A stretch of DNA of 43,641 nt, from positions 1 to 43,641 of the forward strand of contig JAQWRR010000111.1 in the NCBI GenBank assembly GCA_029243585.1, written 5' to 3'. The first letter of the stretch is position 1. Each line of letters begins with the position of its first letter. The DNA comes from Gammaproteobacteria bacterium (GTDB lineage: Bacteria; Pseudomonadota; Gammaproteobacteria; Steroidobacterales; Rariloculaceae). Below, piece after piece: positions 32,937 through 41,540 of this stretch. The notes under the pieces were generated by a model that was not told where the DNA came from, did not search any database, and saw nothing but the letters and a program-made list of their open reading frames with translations. The position numbers and the translations under genes are program-made.

Positions 32937-33323
32937 TTACGGGAATTGCATCCCCTGGCCAGCAGTTCCTCCAGGAGAGCCTTCACTGCCTGGTACAATG
33001 ATTGAGGATGAAGCTTCCCGACGCATCTCTTCGAGACGTTGCATAGCTTCTGACAAAGCCACCTTTGCGCCTTCTCCAAATTTTTCGATTGCTTCTTTCA
33101 TCGTAGTTGCTTCCAACTCAAAACTCAGCGGTAGTGCGCCTGCAGGCGTCAAAATTTGTGTTTGGCCTACATAAAGCTGCTGACGAGTGCTGTCATCAGT
33201 ACCATCAGAATTAACCGGTGTTAATATTTGTAAGCTCCCGACTCGCCGATCTGTATAGGTTTCTTCCCGGTAGAGATTCTCAGCTTCCATCTGAATTTCT
33301 GCGTCAAGTTGTTCATCTGCCAT
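32937..33323 (-). CDS. Small conserved-looking protein of unknown function, first gene of the HupE-like operon
   Basis: A 128-residue protein that I cannot name. No signal peptide or membrane helix is present, so it is probably cytoplasmic. The N-terminus is acidic (MADEQLDAEIQMEAENLYREE). The middle is likely beta-rich and contains QILTP twice (32-36 and 56-60), the second in GQTQILTPAGALPLSFELEA. A long amphipathic helix follows (about 74-103, ending QRLEEMRREAS), and the last 17 residues are Gly/Ser/Pro-rich. It is the promoter-proximal gene of a three-gene leftward operon and divergent from phoX. The ordered, motif-like centre and good spacing make it a real gene. Confidence 0.75.
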   Translation of the reverse strand: MADEQLDAEIQMEAENLYREETYTDRRVGSLQILTPVNSDGTDDSTRQQLYVGQTQILTPAGALPLSFELEATTMKEAIEKFGEGAKVALSEAMQRLEEMRREASSSIIVPGSEGSPGGTAGQGMQFP

Positions 33324-33434
33324 GTATCTGATCCATTTTGATTTAATAAATGTTTAAAATATTGAACCTGTATTTAGGCTGTATAGGCTAACATATCATT
33401 TTTATTTTTCTGAAAAAAATTGTTTGAGGTTTGA

Positions 33435-35435
33435 ATGTCTTCATCGAATGATACGACACCGCTATCTTTATGGCAGCGGCGATTAAGCCGCCGGCAGGTG
33501 ATTTCCCGTGGTTCTGAACTGATGTTTATTTCTACTTTACCTTCTGGGTATCTACTTGCTCAGCAAAATGATTCTCAATTACAGATTAATTTTGAAACCG
33601 TATCTCCATCAAGTTCAGATAAGGTAGTTGTGCCCAATGGGTATCATGCTGATATTTTATTAAGTTGGGGCGACCCACTTTTCCCAGGAATACCCGCTCT
33701 TGATCCAGATACTGTAGCCCGTGGTGATCTGATGCTGCCTGCAGCAGCACAGCACCAGCTTGGACAGTTTGGCTACAACTGTGATGGTATGAGTTTGTTT
33801 GAACTAAATGATGAAGAAGTGGTTGTTTGCATTAATCACGAATATCCCAATCCCGAACTTCTATTTCCTGGTTATAGAACGGCACAACGTGCTGGCATGG
33901 CTGGTGATTTTATTCATCAAAATCCTAGCTGTGTTGATTTTATGAAAGGTACTGTTGGAGTCAGTGTTGCACACTTTCAAACTGGTGAAACCTGGAAGCT
34001 AGTGCTGAATTCACCATTCAATAGAAGAGTAACAGCAAATACTCCTATGGAATTATCAGGACCAGCTCGTGGCCATAGATTTTTTAAAGGCTCGTTGGAT
34101 AATGACGGCAAACAAGTAATAGGAACACTATGGAACTGCGCAGCAGGACGAACTCCTTGGGGTACTTATCTCACAGCAGAAGAGAATATAGACGAGTATT
34201 TTGGTAATCGTCGTGCGGCAAAATTTTCAGCGGATGTTGAGCAAGGACATAATCGTTTTCTCCCCAGGGGCGGTGAAAGTCGTTTTCGTTGGGAATTTGC
34301 TGATAATCGGTTTGACGTTGAAACCAACCCTAATGAGGCATTTAAATTTGGTTGGATAGTAGAGATTGATCCTCTGGATCCATCAAAACCCATAAAAAAA
34401 AGAACAGCCCTAGGTCGATTCAAGCATGAGGGAGCTACCACTTCTTTAACTCAGGATGGGCGGTTAGTAGTTTATATGGGCGATGATGAAGCTTTTGAAT
34501 ATTTCTATAAGTTCATTACTAACAAACCGTTTGATCCAGTAGAGCCTGAGAATAATGTAGATCTATTAGATTCTGGGACCCTATATGTAGCTCACTTTAA
34601 AGAAGATGGTAGTGGTGAATGGATGCCGTTGGTTTGGCAGCAGACCGAAATGTTAACGTCTAGAAATGGTTTTGAGTCGCAAGCGGATGTTGTACTTCGG
34701 TGTAGAGCAGCAGCAGACCTTGTTGGGGCGACCCCAATGGACCGACCTGAAGATATCGCAGTCAACCCGAGAACCGGCAAAGTGTATCTGGCTTGTACTC
34801 GTAATTCTGATAGGGTTGAGGGAGAGATGGAAGTTGAATCAGCCGGGCGAAGGACTCAAGCAGGCTCTATTGGTTCAAATCCACGTGGTCCTAATCCTTG
34901 GGGACATATAATTGAGCTTTCAGAGCATCATGATGATGGAGGTTCTTTATTATTTAACTGGGAGATTTTCTTGTTGGCAGGAGATCCTGCAAAAGGACAG
35001 TTTCTAACGTCATTAGATTCAAGTGTAAAAGCATTAGATCCTGACAGTACTTATTTTGCTGGGCATGAAAATTCAAGTGAGCTCAGTTCATTTGGTTCGC
35101 CCGATAACTTGACCTTTGATGCTGAGGGTAATTTATGGATTACTACAGATGGAGATCAACCCAGAGGTAATAATGATGGATGTTTTGTATGCCCCACAGA
35201 GGGGGTTAGTAAAGGGGGAGTACGTCAGTTTATGAGTGGTCCAGTAGGTTGTGAAATCACCGGCTGCGAAATTACACCTAATGGGGGAGGTATTCTATTA
35301 GGAATACAACACCCAGGTCAGGGTGGGACTGTTGAAGAGTCAATCAGTAGTTGGCCTGAAGGCGGGGATGCTGCACCTAGACCAAGTGTTGTATTGGTAG
35401 AGCCAGAGGATCGGCAGCGTAAGCTGACTGGTTGA
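33435..35435 (+). CDS. PhoX-family alkaline phosphatase (DUF839), Tat-exported
   Basis: A 666-residue periplasmic phosphatase of the PhoX type, which uses Ca and Fe rather than Zn and releases phosphate from organic esters. The Tat signal is RLSRRQVISRGSELMF followed by a hydrophobic stretch. Family landmarks are GYHADILLSWGDPLFPG, GYNCDGMSLFEL, VVVCINHEYPNPELLFP, CAAGRTPWGTYLTAEEN and RPEDIAVNPRTGKVYLACT (in segments), the latter supplying metal ligands. The C-terminal part has FGSPDNLTFDAEGNLWITTDG. PhoX enzymes are common in marine bacteria under phosphate limitation; no Pho-box was identified upstream. It is monocistronic and divergent from the small gene at 33323. Confidence 0.88.
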   Translation: MSSSNDTTPLSLWQRRLSRRQVISRGSELMFISTLPSGYLLAQQNDSQLQINFETVSPSSSDKVVVPNGYHADILLSWGDPLFPGIPALDPDTVARGDLMLPAAAQHQLGQFGYNCDGMSLFELNDEEVVVCINHEYPNPELLFPGYRTAQRAGMAGDFIHQNPSCVDFMKGTVGVSVAHFQTGETWKLVLNSPFNRRVTANTPMELSGPARGHRFFKGSLDNDGKQVIGTLWNCAAGRTPWGTYLTAEENIDEYFGNRRAAKFSADVEQGHNRFLPRGGESRFRWEFADNRFDVETNPNEAFKFGWIVEIDPLDPSKPIKKRTALGRFKHEGATTSLTQDGRLVVYMGDDEAFEYFYKFITNKPFDPVEPENNVDLLDSGTLYVAHFKEDGSGEWMPLVWQQTEMLTSRNGFESQADVVLRCRAAADLVGATPMDRPEDIAVNPRTGKVYLACTRNSDRVEGEMEVESAGRRTQAGSIGSNPRGPNPWGHIIELSEHHDDGGSLLFNWEIFLLAGDPAKGQFLTSLDSSVKALDPDSTYFAGHENSSELSSFGSPDNLTFDAEGNLWITTDGDQPRGNNDGCFVCPTEGVSKGGVRQFMSGPVGCEITGCEITPNGGGILLGIQHPGQGGTVEESISSWPEGGDAAPRPSVVLVEPEDRQRKLTG

Positions 35436-35594
35436 GTGTTTTGCATCAAGCATCTAGTTATCTATCCTTGGTGAGCTTCTATTTGAGGCATTGATTATCA
35501 TTTATATATTCATGGTTTTTTGTTTCTAAGTTGCGCCAACCGTCCGGAAGCGCTAGTTTGACTGAAATATTATTCCTTATAAGGTCCTGAATTT

Positions 35595-36875
35595 GTGAGT
35601 TTTACTCAACGTATTTTATTGTCAATGTTGGCTGGCATGATTGTCGGTATAGCTTTGAATATGGTTGGATCAGCAATACCTTGGGCTAGTGATTTTTTAG
35701 TCAATGGGGTGTTCTACGTTGTTGGTGCAGTTTTTGTTGCCATGTTGAAGTTGATGGTGGTTCCTTTGGTTTTAGTTTCTTTGGTGTGTGGTGTTAACGC
35801 CATGGGTGATCTAAGAGCTATCGGTCGTGTAGGGGCAAAAACTTTTGGTCTTTATTTCATGACGACCGCTATCGCTATCATTCTAGCTTTAACGCTAGCT
35901 CGATTTTTTTCTCCAGGTAGTGGTTTTGAACTAACCGGAGGGCTTGCTGAATATATTCCCCGGGAGGCCCCTTCTCTTGCTGAAGTACTGATAAATATTT
36001 TTCCTGAAAATCCTATTCAGGCTATGGCTGATGGCCAGATGCTTCAAATAATTGTTTTTGCCCTGTTGTTTGGGTTTGCGGCTAATCTTGCTGGAGAGCG
36101 TGGGAAGCCGATAGTGAAGCTTTTTAGTGATCTTAATGAAGTTATCTTGAAAATGGTCATGATGATTATTTTGTTGGCTCCTGTAGGAGTTTTTGCACTT
36201 ATAAGTAGAACTTTTGCAACAGAAGGCATTGAGGTTTTTGGGCCGTTAGTTGGGTATTTTATTCTTGTTGCATCTGTGCTTATTTTGCACTTAGTTTTTA
36301 CTTATGGGTTGATCCTAAAAACCATAGGAATAAAACCATTAAGATTTCTTAAGCATATGAGAGCTCCCATGTCCTTTGCTTTCAGCACTTCCTCTTCAGC
36401 GGCTACAATTCCTATAACCCTCAATACATTAAAGAGCCGATTAGGGGTAAAAAGCTCTGTTTCTTCTTTTACTGTTCCTCTAGGTGCAACGATTAATATG
36501 GATGGAACTGCAATTATGCAGGGTGTTGCAACTGTATTTATTGCGAATGTTTATGGCATAAACTTAATGTTTACTGATTACCTTATGGTGGTATTAACAG
36601 CAACCTTAGCTTCTATCGGTACGGCTGCCGTTCCAAGTGCTGGACTCATTATGCTTGCGATGGTACTAGGTCAGGTTGGTCTTCCAGTAGAGGGTATAGC
36701 ATTGATAATTGGTGTAGATAGATTATTGGATATGTTACGAACGGCTATAAATGTGGCAGGAGATAGTGCCGTCACTTGTGTGGTTGCTCATAGCGAAGGA
36801 GCTCTAGATCTTAAGGCTTGTAATGAAATGGAAGTTAAGAAAAGTGCTAGAGATAATTCTGGGTCTTTTGAATAA
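35595..36875 (+). CDS. Dicarboxylate/glutamate:cation symporter (DAACS family)
   Basis: An inner-membrane secondary importer of 426 residues taking up glutamate, aspartate or C4-dicarboxylates with Na+ or H+. Typical segments are FVAMLKLMVVPLVLVSLVCGV, the Ser-rich re-entrant loop FAFSTSSSAATIPITL, the substrate- and ion-binding NMDGTAI in GATINMDGTAIMQG, and GVDRLLDMLRTAINVAGD (family motif). Fold: eight helices and two hairpins. The GTG start at 35595 is preceded by AAGG at about 10 bases. ProC follows after 17 bases, so glutamate uptake and proline synthesis may be cotranscribed. Confidence 0.92.
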   Translation: MSFTQRILLSMLAGMIVGIALNMVGSAIPWASDFLVNGVFYVVGAVFVAMLKLMVVPLVLVSLVCGVNAMGDLRAIGRVGAKTFGLYFMTTAIAIILALTLARFFSPGSGFELTGGLAEYIPREAPSLAEVLINIFPENPIQAMADGQMLQIIVFALLFGFAANLAGERGKPIVKLFSDLNEVILKMVMMIILLAPVGVFALISRTFATEGIEVFGPLVGYFILVASVLILHLVFTYGLILKTIGIKPLRFLKHMRAPMSFAFSTSSSAATIPITLNTLKSRLGVKSSVSSFTVPLGATINMDGTAIMQGVATVFIANVYGINLMFTDYLMVVLTATLASIGTAAVPSAGLIMLAMVLGQVGLPVEGIALIIGVDRLLDMLRTAINVAGDSAVTCVVAHSEGALDLKACNEMEVKKSARDNSGSFE

Positions 36876-36892
36876 AAATCACGGGATAATCT

Positions 36893-37699
36893 ATGAATAG
36901 ACAACCTAAAATACTCTTAGTGGGGTGTGGAAGTATGGGTTCAGCGCTCATTCGTGGTTGGTTGAAAAACGGATGGTCGCAAGATGATATTAAAGTTATT
37001 GACCCGAATGAAGCTGCAAGATCAGTAGCGACTTCTTTGGGAGTTGGAGTTACGGAGAAGCCAAGTGAAAGGCTGCAAGTTGATATCATTGTTTTTGCAG
37101 TTAAGCCGCAAGTTTTAACTCAGACATTGCCCGACTATAAAAAACTCGTTAATGGTGACCGAATTTTTCTAAGTATTGCTGCTGGAAAGCCACTTAAGTT
37201 TTATGAGGGCTTTTTTGGTAAGAAAGCTTCGATAGTGCGTGCAATGCCAAATACTCCAGCTGCTATAAGACAGGGTGTTACAGTGCTAGTGGGGAATATG
37301 GGAGTTAACTCCGCTCAAAGAGCTTCATCCGAGGCACTAATGGGAGCTGTTGGGCGAGTCGCCTGGCTAGATAATGAAGAGCTAATGAATGCTGTAACCG
37401 CAATTTCAGGTAGTGGACCCGCTTACGTTTTTTTCATGATAGAGGCTCTTAGCAAAGCGGGTGTTGAAATGGGATTAAGTCTAGATTTAGCAGAGGAGCT
37501 TGCGCTAACAACTGTTGCTGGTTCTGGCGCGTTAGCGGCCAGTAGTGATATGTCCCCTGCGGAGCTACGTCGACTTGTGACAAGCCCGGGGGGTACGACC
37601 GAGGCAGCACTTGGCGTCTTAATGAAAAATGACAATTTTGTCACCCTTTTGAAGAAAGCCGTGAGTGCAGCTACAAAACGGGGTAGAGATCTCGCATAG
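36893..37699 (+). CDS. proC: Pyrroline-5-carboxylate reductase
   Basis: Catalyses the last step of proline synthesis, NAD(P)H reduction of pyrroline-5-carboxylate. The Rossmann motif is VGCGSMGSALIRGWL, near residues 8-22. Then come FAVKPQVL, RAMPNTPAAIRQGVT, the substrate-binding ISGSGPAYVFFMIEAL and the C-terminal LVTSPGGTTEAALGVL. Length is 268, as in E. coli (269). It follows the glutamate-type symporter after 17 bases, so the two may form an operon; the more common yggS partner is absent. Confidence 0.96.
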   Translation: MNRQPKILLVGCGSMGSALIRGWLKNGWSQDDIKVIDPNEAARSVATSLGVGVTEKPSERLQVDIIVFAVKPQVLTQTLPDYKKLVNGDRIFLSIAAGKPLKFYEGFFGKKASIVRAMPNTPAAIRQGVTVLVGNMGVNSAQRASSEALMGAVGRVAWLDNEELMNAVTAISGSGPAYVFFMIEALSKAGVEMGLSLDLAEELALTTVAGSGALAASSDMSPAELRRLVTSPGGTTEAALGVLMKNDNFVTLLKKAVSAATKRGRDLA

Positions 37700-37795
37700 T
37701 TTTTTGACTATAAAATTAATGTCAAACTATTTATGAGCTTTTCTGCACAACATAGTCGTTATGCAATATTTTTTAATGGCTTATTATTTCCGTAT

Positions 37796-38344
37796 TTATC
37801 CGGATAATAGCCACCATGTTATGGCTAGAATTATTAAGACAATGATTCCAATAAAAGATGAGGTCTTATTATTTGCTTTTGGTGTTTCATCTAGTCTGTG
37901 AGAACTTGAGTCTATGTGTTGTGTAAGCTTCTCAAAGAAATCGTCCGCAATTTTTCTTGTGGCTCCCAAAACTAGTCTTGAGCCAACCTGAGCAAGGCGT
38001 CCTCCAACTTGAAAAGCGCTTTTATAACGTAAGACAGTGCCATTTTCATCTTCATCAAGTGATACTTCAGCATAACCTTGACCAAAGCCAACAGCTCCAC
38101 CTTTTCCTACACCCTCAAGTCGATAGCTTTTTGGGGGTTGTGCATTTTTAATACTTAGCTGAGTTTGAAAGGTTGCTCTAACTGGGCCTATAGTTAATTT
38201 AACTTGTGCTTGATAGTTGTCATCCGCAAGTTTTTCAAGAGACTCACAACCAGGTATGCAAGCTTTTAAAGTATTAGGGTCTAGTAGGCATTCCCAGACC
38301 TGTTGTCGGGGTATTTTGATGAGGTACTCGCCTGATATTTCCAT
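37796..38344 (-). CDS. CoxG-like SRPBCC-domain protein with C-terminal membrane anchor
   Basis: A 182-residue protein of the CO-dehydrogenase subunit G family. The SRPBCC fold covers residues 1-145: MEISGEYLIKIPRQQVWECLLDP, LKACIPGCESLE, GPVRATFQTQ, FGQGYAEVSL and GGRLAQVGSRLVLGATRKIADDFF. A hydrophilic linker is followed by a single C-terminal helix (about 160-180, IGIIVLIILAITWWLL), so the protein is tail-anchored. In carboxydotrophs CoxG recruits CO dehydrogenase to the membrane. Here no coxL, coxM or coxS gene is near, so the partner may be another molybdenum hydroxylase elsewhere in the genome. It stands alone, convergent with proC. Confidence 0.85.
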   Translation of the reverse strand: MEISGEYLIKIPRQQVWECLLDPNTLKACIPGCESLEKLADDNYQAQVKLTIGPVRATFQTQLSIKNAQPPKSYRLEGVGKGGAVGFGQGYAEVSLDEDENGTVLRYKSAFQVGGRLAQVGSRLVLGATRKIADDFFEKLTQHIDSSSHRLDETPKANNKTSSFIGIIVLIILAITWWLLSG

Positions 38345-38500
38345 TGAACACCTATGGTCTACTGGTAAATGCCAGAGTAAGGTTATTAAACGGTCGCTAT
38401 ATTACCTATCATTTGTGGAAAGTGTAAAAATAAAGGGATATAGAAGGGATTATGCAAGTAACGATAAAACTGTTACAAAAGAATTAAAGGGTTTGTATTA

Positions 38501-38527
38501 ATGCAAGTAGAAGTAGAAGGCAGATAA
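38501..38527 (+). promoter_or_regulatory. Possible leader mini-ORF before the thiolase gene
   Basis: An ATG at 38501, preceded by AAAGGG at 38485-38490, opens an eight-codon frame MQVEVEGR ending with TAA at 38525-38527, two bases before the thiolase ATG. Its first codons resemble the thiolase start (MQEVV), and the thiolase ribosome site (AGAAGG) lies inside the mini-ORF. It could couple translation or be a leftover of a duplicated start. Confidence 0.4.
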
Positions 38528-38529
38528 AA

Positions 38530-39777
38530 ATGCAAGAAGTAGTCATAGTTGATGGTGTGCGTACCCCAATAGGGGCTTATGGTGGGACACTGAGTGGAGT
38601 GCGACCAGATGACCTTTTAGCAATAACATATAAGGCTTTAGTTGAGCGTAATGGCCTTGATCCTGCTTTGATTGATGATATTTATGCCGGTTGTAGTAAT
38701 CAAGCGGGCGAGGACAATCGTAATGTGGCACGTATGTCAGCTTTGCTTGCAGGGTTTCCTAGTTCGGTGCCTGGAGTCACTATAAACCGGCTTTGTTCTT
38801 CTGCATTGGAGTCGGTTAATCTTGCAGCCAAGTCTATTCTTGCCGAAGAAGGTTCCATTTGTATTGGTAGTGGTGTTGAATCGATGAGTCGCGCTCCTTG
38901 GAGTCTTCCAAAGCCAATGCGGGTTCCAACTACATCTGCACCAGTTATGTACGATACTACTGTGGGGTGGAGATATAACAACCCAAGCATGAATGATTTA
39001 TACCCCATTATTAGCCTCGGACAGACTGCAGAGGCAATTGCTGCAGAAATGAAGATTAGTCGTTCAGACCAAGATGCTTTTGCTCTGGAAAGTCAGCGTC
39101 GGGCGATTAATGCAATAAACTTAGAGAAGTTTAAAGATGAAATTATTCCTGTTGAAGTAATAGATAGAAGGAAAAAAACTAGGCTTATCGCTCTTGATGA
39201 ACATCCTCGCTATAAAGTAGCAAATGGTGCTTTTGAGCTTGATACGAGCTTGGGACAACTAGCAAAGCTAAGACCAGCCTTTCAGGAAGATGGGACGGTG
39301 ACTGCAGGTAATTCTAGCGGTATAAATGATGGTGCAGCTGCATTGTTAGTAATGAGCCTCGAAAGATCAAAAAATCTTGGTATGAAACCTCTTGTTAAAT
39401 GGGTTGGTTCTGCTGTGGCAGGTGTAGATCCTGGAGTCATGGGGTATGGGCCTGTGCCTGCAACTGAGAAATTGCTTCTACGTCTAGGTATTAAATTAGA
39501 ACAAGTTGGCTTGATCGAGTTAAATGAGGCGTTTGCAGCACAGACAATAGGTTGTATGCGAAAGTTGGGCTTAAGCCATGATATTACTAATGTCAACGGT
39601 GGTGCGATCGCACTCGGACACCCAACTGGCTGCTCTGGCGCCAGGATTTTAGTAACACTTATGCATGAGATGAAACGTAGAGCTGGGTCTATGCCAAGAC
39701 CATTCTATGGTCTAGCAACATTGTGCGTAGGGGTTGGGATGGGAGTTAGCACCTTAGTAGAATGGGTTGGTGACTAA
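38530..39777 (+). CDS. Thiolase (acetyl-CoA acyltransferase; PcaF/FadA-like)
   Basis: A 415-residue thiolase that cleaves 3-oxoacyl-CoA with CoA, or condenses acyl-CoAs. The nucleophilic Cys is in INRLCSSALESVNLAA. Later motifs are GVESMSRAPWSLPK, NSSGINDGAAALLVMS, LNEAFAAQ, the catalytic His in NGGAIALGHPTGCSGAR, and the second Cys in LATLCVGVGMG. The sequence resembles 3-oxoadipyl-CoA thiolase (PcaF) and degradative FadA types; substrate chain cannot be told. It may complete beta-oxidation with the fused enzyme at 24013, although the two are 12 kb apart. It is monocistronic. Confidence 0.92.
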   Translation: MQEVVIVDGVRTPIGAYGGTLSGVRPDDLLAITYKALVERNGLDPALIDDIYAGCSNQAGEDNRNVARMSALLAGFPSSVPGVTINRLCSSALESVNLAAKSILAEEGSICIGSGVESMSRAPWSLPKPMRVPTTSAPVMYDTTVGWRYNNPSMNDLYPIISLGQTAEAIAAEMKISRSDQDAFALESQRRAINAINLEKFKDEIIPVEVIDRRKKTRLIALDEHPRYKVANGAFELDTSLGQLAKLRPAFQEDGTVTAGNSSGINDGAAALLVMSLERSKNLGMKPLVKWVGSAVAGVDPGVMGYGPVPATEKLLLRLGIKLEQVGLIELNEAFAAQTIGCMRKLGLSHDITNVNGGAIALGHPTGCSGARILVTLMHEMKRRAGSMPRPFYGLATLCVGVGMGVSTLVEWVGD

Positions 39778-39814
39778 ATTGGTATGTGAATATTATCCTT
39801 TTAAGAGAATCAGG

Positions 39815-40681
39815 TCATAGTAGTCGCATAGAAAAATCGATAGCTTTTACGTTTTTTGTTAACGCTCCAATAGAGATATAGTCCACGCCAGTTTTTGCAA
39901 TTTCATGTATTTGATTTATATCTATGCCACCTGAGGCTTCAAGCTCAATATAGGTTGCACGTTCATTTTTTTCTAAGACAGCGAGTCTAATGTCTTCTAA
40001 AGAAAAATTATCTAGCAATATACGATCAACATTTGCATCTATGGCCTCTTGCAACTCATCTAATGATTCTACTTCAACTTCTAACATGACAGCTGAGTTT
40101 AGATTTCTACCGGCATTAACTGCTGCACTGATGCTTCCCGAGGCAGCAATGTGGTTTTCTTTGATTAGGAAAGCATCAAATAAACCTTGTCTATGGTTTT
40201 TCCCGCCACCACAAATAACAGCATATTTTTGTGCTGATCGAAGTCCGGGTATAGTTTTTCGAGTATCTAATATTTGAACATCAGTATCATTTAAGGTATC
40301 CGCGTAAAATCGCGTAATGGTTGCAGTGGAAGAGAGAAGTTGTAAAAAGTTTAAGGCTGTACGCTCTCCGGTTAATAATTTTTGCGCTGATCCTTCTAGG
40401 GAGCAAACTATTGAGTTAGCTGGAATAGTGTCTCCATCTGAAAAGTGCCATTTAATGGTTCCAGTGCTATCAAGCTGTCTAAAGACTTCTGAAAACCAAG
40501 GTGTACCACAAAGAACGCATAGCTCACGTGCTTTTACTATGGCTTTGCCTACGGCGTCTGTTTCAATGAGTTTCGATGTTAAGTCCCCTGACCCAATATC
40601 TTCTTTTAGTGCAAATGTCACCGTTTGTGAAATCAAATCAGGGTTTAATTTATATGAAAGTTTTGTTGCCTGAGTTGCCAT
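39815..40681 (-). CDS. nadC: Nicotinate-nucleotide pyrophosphorylase (quinolinate phosphoribosyltransferase)
   Basis: Converts quinolinate and PRPP to nicotinate mononucleotide, CO2 and PPi in NAD synthesis. The N-terminal domain has LKEDIGSGDLTS. The catalytic barrel contains TGERTALNFLQLLS, LDTRKTIPGLR, KYAVICGGGKNHRQGL (substrate-binding His/Arg) and LIKENHI, then EVEVESLDEL and LLDNFS. The C-terminal EASGGI and TGVDYISIGALT are also standard. Length is 288 (E. coli 297). Its start follows a strong hairpin at 40721-40753 by 40 bases. No nadA or nadB is adjacent. Confidence 0.95.
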   Translation of the reverse strand: MATQATKLSYKLNPDLISQTVTFALKEDIGSGDLTSKLIETDAVGKAIVKARELCVLCGTPWFSEVFRQLDSTGTIKWHFSDGDTIPANSIVCSLEGSAQKLLTGERTALNFLQLLSSTATITRFYADTLNDTDVQILDTRKTIPGLRSAQKYAVICGGGKNHRQGLFDAFLIKENHIAASGSISAAVNAGRNLNSAVMLEVEVESLDELQEAIDANVDRILLDNFSLEDIRLAVLEKNERATYIELEASGGIDINQIHEIAKTGVDYISIGALTKNVKAIDFSMRLL

Positions 40682-40720
40682 CTCCGTTGCCTGCTACATA
40701 TTGAAACGTTAAAACCAAAT

Positions 40721-40753
40721 AAGCCCGGAAAGGAGCTATCCTATTCCGGGCTT
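40721..40753 (-). terminator. Hairpin terminator after the PuuD-like gene
   Basis: A perfect 10-bp stem AAGCCCGGAA / TTCCGGGCTT encloses 13 bases. It lies 22 bases beyond the stop of the leftward PuuD-like gene. Read on the minus strand it is followed by ATTTGGTTTTAA, a partial T tract, so termination before nadC is likely but may be incomplete. Confidence 0.75.
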
Positions 40754-40775
40754 AGAGTTTCAGACTATTCGTTTT

Positions 40776-41360
40776 TTATAGAAAGAAGCCACCATGACCA
40801 TAGCCAACCATGCTCATCAGCATTGGTATGGAAAGTAATGTGTTAGTGCGTGATGCAAGAAATGCAACTCGTTTGGCTTTTGCTATTTCATCTGCTGTTG
40901 CTTCAACAATACCTAGAATTTTTTTCTGATTAGGCCAAATTAAAACCCAGACATTAAACAGCATGATTGTGCCAAGCCATGCACCAACCCCGATAATGAA
41001 TCCACCACCTGACAACATAAAGGCATCCCCTAGAATACCTAAGTGGCCAAGGTATGCTGCACCAGATACCCAAGTTACAACAGCACCCCACCTAAACCAC
41101 CAAAGTGCTCTAGGGGCGACATATTTTGTAATTGCTGCTCCGCCAGGTCCGCCATCATCCGAAGCCGCCTCAGCTAAGGCTGGAACTTGGACAAAGTTAA
41201 AATAGTAAAGTAAACCAATCCATGTAATACCCGCAAGAACATGAATCCATACAATTAACGTGGCCACATTTAATGCGACTCCCATTGATAATACAGCTAT
41301 CAATACTGCAAGTGCTATACCAGCTATTATCGTGCCATTGACGCTATTCAGTGGATTCAT
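40776..41360 (-). CDS. PuuD-like integral membrane protein
   Basis: A 194-residue inner-membrane protein with about five helices, similar to the N-terminal membrane domain of urate hydroxylase PuuD and to small membrane proteins of that family lacking a cytochrome domain. Landmarks are VWIHVLAGITWIGLLYYFNFVQVPAL (segment, with the His and Trp conserved), PRALWWFRWGAVVTWVSG, IMLFNVWVLIWPNQKKILG and ASRTNTLLSIPMLMSM. I start at ATG 41360 because of GGAGGGG eight bases upstream; a TTG at 41402 would add 14 residues without a site. Electron transfer or heme binding through the conserved His is possible but not shown. The gene is monocistronic. Confidence 0.72.
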   Translation of the reverse strand: MNPLNSVNGTIIAGIALAVLIAVLSMGVALNVATLIVWIHVLAGITWIGLLYYFNFVQVPALAEAASDDGGPGGAAITKYVAPRALWWFRWGAVVTWVSGAAYLGHLGILGDAFMLSGGGFIIGVGAWLGTIMLFNVWVLIWPNQKKILGIVEATADEIAKAKRVAFLASRTNTLLSIPMLMSMVGYGHGGFFL

Positions 41361-41493
41361 AGAGTGTCCCCTCCCGGTGGATATTTTTTGATATTGTCGC
41401 AAAGGCGACTAAGTCAAATTTATTTGGTTTAATAGCTCTTGAAGAATAGGTTACAGAACCTCATTATTCAATGATTGTTGCTTTAAAAGTGGC

Positions 41494-41520
41494 TTGACAT
41501 TTGACCATATGTGCTAAATA
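41494..41520 (+). promoter_or_regulatory. Candidate promoter of grxD
   Basis: A consensus -35 TTGACA (41494-41499) precedes an extended -10, TGC-TAAATA (-10 hexamer at 41515-41520). The spacer is short, 15 bases. The ribosome site GGAGG and the ATG at 41541 follow at once. Confidence 0.5.
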
Positions 41521-41540
41521 TTTTTGGAGGTTAGTAGGGA

